Positions 1-7,311 of a DNA stretch of 64,000 nt are shown in pieces. Each line of letters opens with the position of its first letter. The stretch's first letter is position 1. Location: contig NZ_LMHA01000002.1 in NCBI RefSeq assembly GCF_001427635.1, positions 852,336 to 916,335 on the forward strand, written 5' to 3'. A program made the position numbers and the translations under genes. Origin of the DNA: Pseudoxanthomonas sp. Root65. GTDB lineage: Bacteria; Pseudomonadota; Gammaproteobacteria; Xanthomonadales; Xanthomonadaceae. The notes beneath the pieces are model-generated. The model made no database searches. It was not told where the DNA came from and was given only the letters and a program-made list of their open reading frames with translations.

Positions 1-1
1 G

Positions 2-1156
<1,155 letters not shown>

Positions 1157-1177
1157 TTCTGGTCAAGGGGGCTTGGT

Positions 1178-1234
1178 GTGGGAGCGACGTCAGTCGCGAT
1201 CGACTTCCCGCGCCCGCTGATCGCGACTGAGGTC
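1178..1234. repeat. REP-type inverted palindrome between ftsK and lolA
   Basis: Two arms, 1186-1201 (GACGTCAGTCGCGATC) and 1219-1234, are reverse complements over 16 bases with one mismatch, separated by 17 bases. The left arm is preceded by GTGTGGGAGC. This GTGGGAGCGAC-type head resembles the extragenic palindromes scattered through Xanthomonadaceae and Pseudomonas genomes. It probably also folds in the ftsK 3' end transcript. I saw no second copy in the window. Confidence 0.6.
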
Positions 1235-1322
1235 TCTTCCAAAGGGACCGCTCACCCGCCCACCCCCCGTTCAGTTTCGTCCGGCCACACTCCGCCCAAC
1301 GTCTTTCACTCCGGAACGCACC

Positions 1323-1946
1323 ATGCTCCGCACCGCTCGTTATGCCGTCCTCGCCACTGCCTTGTTCGCCACCAGCGCCTTTGCGGGCGCGCGTGACGAA
1401 CTCAAGACCTTCACCACCGGCCTGAAGGGGCTGGATGGCCAGTTCACGCAGAAGGTCTACGACGGTGGCGGCAAGTTGAAGGAGACCTCGAACGGCCGCG
1501 TCGCGCTTTCGGCGCCGCGCCTGTTCCGTTGGGAATACAACAAGCCGTACGAGCAGCTCATCGTCGCCGACGGCAAGCAGGTGTGGGTCTACGATCCGGA
1601 CCTGCAGCAGGCCACCGTGCGCGAGCAGGGCATCGAGGAAGAGAACAGTCCGCTGGCTGCACTGATCGATCCCGGCAAGCTGGACAAGCAGTTCAACGTC
1701 GCCGAGACCGCAGGGCAGGGTGGCGTGCAATGGCTGACGCTGACGCCGAAGCAGGAAGGCGATGCCAGCTTCCAGACCGCGCGCCTCGCGTTCACGGGCG
1801 GGCAGTTGGTGAAGATGGAGGTGAAGGATGCCGTGGGACAGCGCACCGAGATCAGTTTTGCCGGCTGGAAGCGCAATCCGTCGTTCGCCGCCGGTACCTT
1901 CAAGTACGCGCCTGGCAAGGGCGTTGACGTCGTCGGCGGTCCCTGA
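1323..1946 (+). CDS. lolA: Outer-membrane lipoprotein carrier protein LolA
   Basis: LolA is the periplasmic chaperone that takes lipoproteins released by LolCDE and hands them to LolB at the outer membrane. The 207-residue product has a signal peptide with a probable cut after the TSAFA segment. It then shows LolA-type sequence: a short LKTFTTGLKGLDGQFTQ start, the LSAPRLFRWEYNKPYEQLIV strand and VWVYDPDLQQATV. Length matches the family. It lies 166 bp after ftsK and 48 bp before rarA, the common order in this family. No unusual feature was seen. Confidence 0.95.
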   Translation: MLRTARYAVLATALFATSAFAGARDELKTFTTGLKGLDGQFTQKVYDGGGKLKETSNGRVALSAPRLFRWEYNKPYEQLIVADGKQVWVYDPDLQQATVREQGIEEENSPLAALIDPGKLDKQFNVAETAGQGGVQWLTLTPKQEGDASFQTARLAFTGGQLVKMEVKDAVGQRTEISFAGWKRNPSFAAGTFKYAPGKGVDVVGGP

Positions 1947-1994
1947 CGTCGCCGTCGCGTGCAGGCCTCGCCGCACGCGACGCTACAATGACGC

Positions 1995-3359
1995 GTGGCC
2001 AGGACACGCACCCCTCTCGAACCGCAGACCGACCTGCTGAGCACGGACAACGACGCGCTGCGGCCGTTGGCCGAGCGCATGCGGCCGCGCACGCTCGACG
2101 ACATGGTCGGGCAACGGCGCCTGCTGGCACCGGGCAGCGCGTTGCGGCGTGCGGTGGAATCCGGTCACGTGCATTCGATGATCCTGTGGGGGCCGCCCGG
2201 TTGCGGCAAGACCACCTTGTCGCTGCTGCTGGCGCGCTACGCCGATGCCGAGTTCAAGGCGATATCGGCGGTGCTGTCGGGCCTGCCCGAGGTGCGGCAG
2301 GTGCTGGCGGAGGCCGCGCAGCGGTTCGCCGGCGGTCGCCGCACGGTGCTGTTCGTCGACGAAGTGCACCGCTTCAACAAGGCGCAGCAGGATGCGTTCC
2401 TGCCGCACATCGAACGCGGCACCATCATCTTCGTCGGTGCCACCACGGAAAACCCTTCCTTCGAACTGAACTCCGCGCTGCTGTCGCGCTGCCGTGTGCA
2501 CGTGATGGAAGCGGTGTCGCCGGAGGACATCCGCCACGCGCTGCGCCTCTCCCTGGCCGATGCAGAGCGTGGGCTCGGCGATCTGGCGCTGGAGGTTGAT
2601 GACGCGGCGCTGCTGGAAATCTCCACGGCGGCCGACGGCGACGTCCGCCGCGGGCTGACGCTGCTGGAAATCGCGGCGGAACTGGCCGCCGATGAGGGCG
2701 GGAAGATCACGCCGCAGACGCTGGCGCAGGTGCTCGCCGATCGCACGCGCCGCTTCGACAAGGGCGGCGAGCAGTTCTACGACCAGATATCGGCGCTGCA
2801 CAAGTCGGTGCGCAGTTCCAATCCCGATGGCGCGGTCTACTGGCTGGCGCGCATGCTGGACGGTGGCTGCGATCCGGCCTACCTGGCGCGGCGGATGACG
2901 CGGATGGCGGTGGAGGACATCGGCCTGGCCGATCCCCGCGCGCTGCAGATGGCGATCGATGCATGGGACACGTACGAGAGACTCGGCAGTCCCGAGGGTG
3001 ACCTGGCGCTGGCGCAACTGGTGATCTACCTGGCCAGTACCGCGAAATCCAACGCAGGCTACAAGGCGTTCAACGCCGCCAAGGCCGACGTGCGCGAGTA
3101 CGGTACCCAGGACGTGCCGATGCACCTGCGCAATGCGCCGACCAAGCTGATGAAGTCGCTCGGCTACGGCACCGGCTACCAGTACGACCACGACGCGGAA
3201 GGCGGCATCGCGCTGGGCCAGACCGCGTTTCCGGATGCCATGGGCGAGCGTGTGTACTACGCGCCGGTCGAACGCGGGCTGGAAATCAAGCTGAAGGAAA
3301 AGCTCGATCGCCTGCGCGCCTCACGCCAGCAGGCACGCGACGCCGTTCGCGACGACTGA
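1995..3359 (+). CDS. rarA: Replication-associated recombination protein RarA (MgsA), clamp-loader-like AAA+ ATPase
   Basis: RarA acts at stalled replication forks and interacts with SSB. The 454-residue product has a Walker A GPPGCGKT at residues 66-73, Walker B FVDEVHRF, a sensor segment ATTENPSFELNSALLSRC with the arginine finger, and the C-terminal MgsA domain (HKSVRSSNPDGAVYWLARML and following). The start is a GTG at 1995. An ATG at 1988 is in another frame and is not used, and a later ATG (MRPRTLDDMVGQ) would remove a short non-conserved leader. It lies in the conserved ftsK-lolA-rarA-crcB neighbourhood and is probably cotranscribed with crcB, which starts 22 bp after its stop. Confidence 0.95.
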   Translation: MARTRTPLEPQTDLLSTDNDALRPLAERMRPRTLDDMVGQRRLLAPGSALRRAVESGHVHSMILWGPPGCGKTTLSLLLARYADAEFKAISAVLSGLPEVRQVLAEAAQRFAGGRRTVLFVDEVHRFNKAQQDAFLPHIERGTIIFVGATTENPSFELNSALLSRCRVHVMEAVSPEDIRHALRLSLADAERGLGDLALEVDDAALLEISTAADGDVRRGLTLLEIAAELAADEGGKITPQTLAQVLADRTRRFDKGGEQFYDQISALHKSVRSSNPDGAVYWLARMLDGGCDPAYLARRMTRMAVEDIGLADPRALQMAIDAWDTYERLGSPEGDLALAQLVIYLASTAKSNAGYKAFNAAKADVREYGTQDVPMHLRNAPTKLMKSLGYGTGYQYDHDAEGGIALGQTAFPDAMGERVYYAPVERGLEIKLKEKLDRLRASRQQARDAVRDD

Positions 3360-3381
3360 ACCTTTTCGACAGGACACGACG

Positions 3382-3795
3382 ATGCCGGTGCAAGCAGCCG
3401 TGTGGTGGCAACAACTGGCGCTGGTGATGGCCGGCGGCGCGCTGGGGGCGGCGATGCGCTTCTGGCTGGGCGGCATGCTGCTGCGGCAGCTCGGCAGCGG
3501 ATTCCCGTGGGGCACGTTCGCGGTGAACATGATCGGATCGTTTGCCGCGGGCTTTCTTGCGATCTGGCTGGAAGCACGCGGTCCGTCGGCGCTCTACTGG
3601 CGCGCGTTCCTTATGGTCGGCGTGCTGGGCGCGCTGACCACGTATTCCGCGCTGATGGTCGAATGCCTGGTGTTCGCGCGATCCGACCGGCAGGGCAGTG
3701 CGCTCGGCTATCTCGCCGTCACGCTGGTGATGGGGCTACTACTGGTGTGGCTGGGTGCGCGTGTCGCCGGCGCGGTCCGCGCGCCCACCTGGTAG
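3382..3795 (+). CDS. crcB: Fluoride-specific ion channel CrcB (Fluc)
   Basis: A 137-residue, four-helix inner-membrane protein of the CrcB/Fluc family, which exports fluoride as an antiparallel dimer. Conserved family segments are GGALGAAMRFWLGG near the N terminus, GTFAVNMIGSF in helix 2 and GVLGALTTYSALMVE in helix 3, the region with the pore-lining and central Na+ site. Length is typical. With only 22 bp to rarA there is no room for a fluoride riboswitch, so expression probably follows rarA. In related genomes serS often comes next, but here an unrelated secretion cassette follows. Confidence 0.94.
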   Translation: MPVQAAVWWQQLALVMAGGALGAAMRFWLGGMLLRQLGSGFPWGTFAVNMIGSFAAGFLAIWLEARGPSALYWRAFLMVGVLGALTTYSALMVECLVFARSDRQGSALGYLAVTLVMGLLLVWLGARVAGAVRAPTW

Positions 3796-3998
3796 GCGTA
3801 CAACGGCCTGCCACCGCGTGGCCGGCCAGGGTGTCTTCCTGTATGACAGTCCCCGGTACCGTGCGGACGAGCGGTCTGCGCCGGAACAAAAATTTAACCT
3901 TGCACCGGGTTGGGGCTAACGATTGCCATGCAACCGTGACCCGCGTCGCTTTTTAGGAGCTTCCCCTGGGCTCCGGAGCGGCCACAAGGAGACTCCAC
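3796..3998 (+). promoter_or_regulatory. Intergenic leader of the glycine-rich protein cassette
   Basis: This 203-bp gap contains an A/T-rich patch around 3888-3900 (AACAAAAATTTAACC), a short hairpin candidate (GGAGC...GCTCC, about 3955-3976), and a strong ribosome binding site AAGGAG at 3986-3991 before the ATG at 3999. It probably holds the promoter of the downstream cassette. No recognisable operator was found. Confidence 0.4.
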
Positions 3999-5525
3999 AT
4001 GTGCATTCGCAAGACACTGATCGCATCGGCGGTACTGCTGGCGCTCGGCACGACGGGACAGGCATTCGCGCAACAGACCAACACCGAGAACGGCCGGGGA
4101 GACGACATCCTGGTCAACCTCGCGGCGGACATGAGCAACAACAGCACCAACACCGACAATTCCGACGACAGCGACAACTCGGACAATTCCGACAGTTCGG
4201 ACAACAGCGACAACCGTTCCTACGACGGTGACAACCGCGACAACCGCGGACGCGCCAATGCGGAGGGCTACGGCTCCACCGCGGCGAACAATGGCAGCAC
4301 CGCGACCTCGACGTTCTCCAACTCGTTCAACCAGAGCAAGGCCGTGGCCGAAACGAAGCTGATCGGCGCCGTTTCGGGCGTGACGGTGCACGACATCGGC
4401 AACGTCGCCAAGAACTGGGGCGATGCGAACGGTGGCGACGGCGGCAAGGGCGGCGCGGGCTATGGCGGCAAGGGCTATGGCGGCAACGCCGCGGGCGGTA
4501 CCGGCAACGGTGGCGATGGCGGCGACGGCGGCAATGGCGGCAATGGCGGCAGCGGTGGCAATGCCAACAATGGCAGCGCCACGGCGGGCGACTCGTCGAA
4601 CGGCAGCGCCACCATCGGCGACGCCACCGCAGGCAACGGCGGACGGGGCGGCAATGCCGACGACACACGCGGCGCGAATGGCGGCGATGCCGGCGGCTGG
4701 GGTGGCGACGGCGATGCGACGGCCGGCAACGGTCGTGGCCGCGGCGGCGATGCCGGTGGCTGGGGCGGTGACGGCGGCGGCGCGACCGGCGCCTCCGGTG
4801 GCGATGCGGGCAGTTCGAGCGGCGATACGGGTTCCATCGCTGGCGCGTCCGGTGGTGACGCCGGTGCGGGCAGCGGCAACGTGCGCGAGCGCGGCGCCGG
4901 TGACGGCACCAGTGGCGACGGCACCGCGACCGGCGGCGCAGGCACCTCCGGTGCTGCAACCGCCACGGGCGGCGCCAGCACCGCGACCGCCGGCACGGGC
5001 ACGTCGGGTGATGCGACCGGCACCGGCGGCGACGGCATGGGGACTGGCGGAGCCGGCTCCGGCACGGGCGGCGACGCGACCGCCAGCGGTGGCGCAGGCA
5101 CCGGCACCGGCGGCGCAGGCGGCACGCTGACCGCGACCGCCGGCGACGGCGGCGACGGTGGCGATGCCAGCAATGGCGATGCCAGCAACGGTAGCGCATC
5201 CTCCACCGCCAGCAACGGCGATGCCACGGCCGGCAACGGCGCCAGTGGCGCGGTCGGTGCGACCGGCGGTGCCGGCGGCGTCGGCAACGGCGGCGATGGC
5301 ATGGGTGGCGACGGCAACGGCGGCGTCGGCAACGGCGCGACCGGTGGCGCCGGTGGTGCAGGCGGTTCCGTCGCGGTCGATGCGGGCGCGTTCGACATGT
5401 CCAACAACATGACGAGCGTCGGCCAGTCGGCGGCCGGCATCATGGTCGCCGCGCAGAACAGCGGCATGGCCTCGCTGATCCAGCAGGGCATCACCGTCCA
5501 GGCCAACCTGACCGTCGGCCCGTAA
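3999..5525 (+). CDS. Secreted glycine-rich repeat protein, putative amyloid-like fibre subunit
   Basis: The 508-residue product starts with a clear signal peptide ending near GQAFA. An Asn/Asp/Ser-rich stretch (about residues 45-80) follows, then a segment around residues 105-140 (FNQSKAVAETKLIGAVSGVT). Next is a long low-complexity domain (about 145-460) of GGDGG, GGNGG, GNGG and ATAGN-type repeats. It ends in a non-repetitive Q/N-containing tail. That tail aligns without gaps to the C terminus of the next gene's product (9 of 25 identical, including QN, G, LIQ and GP). It heads a cassette with a C39 peptidase and an outer-membrane barrel, so secretion to the surface is inferred. It superficially resembles PE_PGRS or antifreeze-like repeats, but no family is claimed. 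The strong RBS AAGGAG suggests high expression. Confidence 0.75.
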   Translation: MCIRKTLIASAVLLALGTTGQAFAQQTNTENGRGDDILVNLAADMSNNSTNTDNSDDSDNSDNSDSSDNSDNRSYDGDNRDNRGRANAEGYGSTAANNGSTATSTFSNSFNQSKAVAETKLIGAVSGVTVHDIGNVAKNWGDANGGDGGKGGAGYGGKGYGGNAAGGTGNGGDGGDGGNGGNGGSGGNANNGSATAGDSSNGSATIGDATAGNGGRGGNADDTRGANGGDAGGWGGDGDATAGNGRGRGGDAGGWGGDGGGATGASGGDAGSSSGDTGSIAGASGGDAGAGSGNVRERGAGDGTSGDGTATGGAGTSGAATATGGASTATAGTGTSGDATGTGGDGMGTGGAGSGTGGDATASGGAGTGTGGAGGTLTATAGDGGDGGDASNGDASNGSASSTASNGDATAGNGASGAVGATGGAGGVGNGGDGMGGDGNGGVGNGATGGAGGAGGSVAVDAGAFDMSNNMTSVGQSAAGIMVAAQNSGMASLIQQGITVQANLTVGP

Positions 5526-5535
5526 GCGCTCCGCC

Positions 5536-5601
5536 GATGTCCCGGCCACCTTGGCCGGGACATCCCGCGTGGGCAACGGTGTCCTGCCAGTGCAGGACAC
5601 C
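5536..5601 (+). promoter_or_regulatory. Two tandem perfect hairpins after the glycine-rich gene
   Basis: Hairpin 1 pairs 5536-5547 with 5553-5564 (12 bp, loop ACCTT). Hairpin 2 pairs 5578-5587 with 5592-5601 (10 bp, loop CAGT). Both stems are perfect and neither is followed by a T-tract. They may act as a transcript stabiliser, processing site or partial terminator. Any of these would let the structural gene upstream be expressed above the secretion genes downstream. Confidence 0.6.
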
Positions 5602-5642
5602 GCGGGGTCGCGCGGCGGACGCATGGCAAGGGAGCAATGACC

Positions 5643-6065
5643 ATGCATACGCACCACCAGATCTGGCTGCGCGTCGCGGCCGGCGGGTGTTTCTTCGTCG
5701 CCGTCGGCGCGTGGGCCACGGACGAGGGAGCACCTCGCATCGCCACCGTGCCCGTATCCGACGTCGCGAATGGGGGCGCGGAACTGCCGGACATCGCCAT
5801 CAGCGAACTCGGGCGGGCAGTCGCCATCGAGCGCCTTTCCGTCCTGCGCGGTGGCGACAGCCACGTGGTGGACAATCTGATCGACGTCGATGGTTCCGTG
5901 GATGGCAACACGGCGCACCACATCGTCAGCGGTTCCAACAGCATCGCCGACGGCGCCTTCAGCAACGCCAGCGGGATCAACACGGTTATCCAGAACACCG
6001 GCAGCAACGTGCTGATCCAGAACGCGATGATCGTGACGGTCGACTTTGCCGGCGGTCCGCAATGA
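5643..6065 (+). CDS. Small secreted protein with amyloid-like C-terminal motif (putative minor subunit or nucleator)
   Basis: About 140 residues. A signal peptide (ends near VGAWA) is followed by a 110-residue mature part with no known domain. Its last third is rich in N, S, I and V, with the tandem-looking segment INTVIQNTGSNVLIQNAMIV. The C-terminal 25 residues before the last Gln match the tail of the glycine-rich protein upstream, suggesting a shared secretion or polymerisation signal. ATG 5643 is preferred because the AAGGGAG ribosome site ends 8 bases before it; ATG 5637 in the same frame is the alternative. The stop overlaps the next start by ATGA, so translation is coupled to the C39 peptidase. 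A role like FapB or CsgB is inferred only from context. Confidence 0.7.
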   Translation: MHTHHQIWLRVAAGGCFFVAVGAWATDEGAPRIATVPVSDVANGGAELPDIAISELGRAVAIERLSVLRGGDSHVVDNLIDVDGSVDGNTAHHIVSGSNSIADGAFSNASGINTVIQNTGSNVLIQNAMIVTVDFAGGPQ

Positions 6066-6766
6066 AACGCAGCGTGCGGCGCGGGCGCTGGCTGGCGCAC
6101 CTCGCACTGGCCTGCGCGTTCACCACGCTGGGCGGGGCCTCGGCCGCGACCAGCGACCTGCGCGTGCCCGGTGGCGCTTACAGCGTCCGCCTGACCAGCC
6201 TGAAGGAAGCGCGCTTCAAGACCACGCTGCCGCAACAGTACGACTTCAGCTGCGGCTCGGCGGCGACCGCGACGCTGCTGACGCACCAGTACGGGCATCC
6301 CGTCACCGAGGTGGACGTATTCGTGCAGATGTACAACAACGGCGACCAGGCGCGCATCCGCAAGGAAGGTTTCTCGCTGCTGGACATGCGTCGCTACCTG
6401 CGTTCGAAAGGATACGAAGCCGATGGCTTCGAACTGCCGCTGGACAAGCTGCAGCAGGAGAACGTGCCGGCGATCGTGCTGCTCAACGATCGCGGCTACC
6501 GGCACTTCGTGGTGGTGAAGGGGCTGCGGGATGGACGCGTGCTGCTCGGCGACCCCGCGCGTGGCACGCGCGCGATGCCGCGCTCGCGCTTCGAGGCGTT
6601 GTGGGACAACCGCGTGATGTTCGTGGTGCACAACCAGCGGGAGCGCGCCCGCTTCAACCAGGCCAGCGACTGGAAGACCGCACCTCCGGCGCCGCTCGAC
6701 ATGGGAATCCAGCGCGATGGCCTGCGCAACATCACCGTGCCGCGGCGCGGTCCGGGAGACATCTGA
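6062..6766 (+). CDS. Periplasmic C39-family (FapD-like) cysteine peptidase
   Basis: This 234-residue protein has an N-terminal signal peptide (ends near GASA) and a single C39-type papain-fold domain. The putative oxyanion Gln (58/59), catalytic Cys64 in QYDFSCGSAA, His148 in GYRHFVVV and Asp164 in LLGDPARG are all present in the right order. Unlike bacteriocin exporters there is no ABC transporter domain; the protein appears free in the periplasm, as FapD is in the Pseudomonas Fap system. It sits between a minor secreted protein (ATGA overlap) and a small protein with a Gly-Gly site (1 bp gap), so it probably processes or gates cassette substrates. The domain call is secure; the Fap analogy is inference. 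Confidence 0.82.
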   Translation: MKRSVRRGRWLAHLALACAFTTLGGASAATSDLRVPGGAYSVRLTSLKEARFKTTLPQQYDFSCGSAATATLLTHQYGHPVTEVDVFVQMYNNGDQARIRKEGFSLLDMRRYLRSKGYEADGFELPLDKLQQENVPAIVLLNDRGYRHFVVVKGLRDGRVLLGDPARGTRAMPRSRFEALWDNRVMFVVHNQRERARFNQASDWKTAPPAPLDMGIQRDGLRNITVPRRGPGDI

Positions 6767-6767
6767 C

Positions 6768-7271
6768 ATGCATGCCAATCGACATCCGATGGGGCGCGCC
6801 ATCCTGCTGGCCGTCATCCTGCTGGCGCCTGCCGGTGCACGCGGGCAGGGCGGCGACCTCGGCAGCGAATGGCAGCCGGTGGATCCCGGCCGGCTGGCGA
6901 ACATGCGCGGCGGCTTCCAGATGCCGTCGGGCATGATGCTCTCGTTCGGCATCGAGCGCGTGGTGCTGGTCAACGGCGAACTGACGGCGCGCATCGCGGT
7001 CCAGATTCCCGATGTGGCGCGCATCACGCCGGAACAGGCGCAGGCCCTGGCCGACTTCAACCGCGGCCTCGTCGTGCAGATCGGCGACGGCAATCGCTTC
7101 GATCCCGCGCAGGTCGCCGGCGGCCTGGTCATCCAGAACACGCTCGATGATCAGGACATCCGCACGCTCACCCGCATCGACGTCGGCGTCGACACGCTGG
7201 GTGCCTACCAGAACCTCAACGCCAGCGGCGCGCTGACCGATGCGCTGGTCCGCGCACCCGGCGGTCCATGA
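6768..7271 (+). CDS. Small exported protein with a double-glycine site, probable C39 substrate or FapE-like partner
   Basis: The 167-residue product carries a hydrophobic signal segment (residues about 10-25). Then comes PGRLANMRGGFQM, where Gly48-Gly49 is preceded by Met at -4 and Leu at -7, the pattern of double-glycine leaders cut by C39 peptidases. The rest is a compact beta-rich sequence (SFGIERVVLVNGEL...) ending in VIQNT and a final APGGP. These echo the VIQNT and GGP endings of the neighbouring secreted proteins. It starts one base after the C39 gene stop, so the two are an operon. An ATG at 6789 would shorten the n-region. The function is not known. Confidence 0.7.
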   Translation: MHANRHPMGRAILLAVILLAPAGARGQGGDLGSEWQPVDPGRLANMRGGFQMPSGMMLSFGIERVVLVNGELTARIAVQIPDVARITPEQAQALADFNRGLVVQIGDGNRFDPAQVAGGLVIQNTLDDQDIRTLTRIDVGVDTLGAYQNLNASGALTDALVRAPGGP

Positions 7272-7311
7272 CGCACGCGTCGCGAACCTCGCACACGACA
7301 AGGGGAAGGAC

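Noticed and set aside
3360..3381. Fluoride riboswitch before crcB
   Set aside because: Only 22 bp separate rarA and crcB, too short for the aptamer.
4420..5360. CRISPR-like regular repeats
   Set aside because: The repeats are in-frame Gly codon arrays inside a coding sequence with variable length and no unique spacers; no cas genes are present.
3894..6107. 737-codon minus-strand ORF opposite the glycine-rich gene
   Set aside because: It is an antisense frame produced by GGC/GCC repeats, with no ribosome site and low-complexity Ala/Arg/Gly content; the plus-strand protein has a signal peptide and a good ribosome site.
4475..7141. 888-codon minus-strand ORF across the cassette
   Set aside because: It crosses four convincing plus-strand genes and reads Pro/Pro/Ser repeats; typical high-GC shadow frame.
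6062..7271. Class II bacteriocin system based on the C39 peptidase and Gly-Gly leader
   Set aside because: The peptidase has a Sec signal and no ABC transporter, the substrate-like protein is 167 residues with its own signal segment, and no immunity gene is seen; a Fap-like arrangement fits better.
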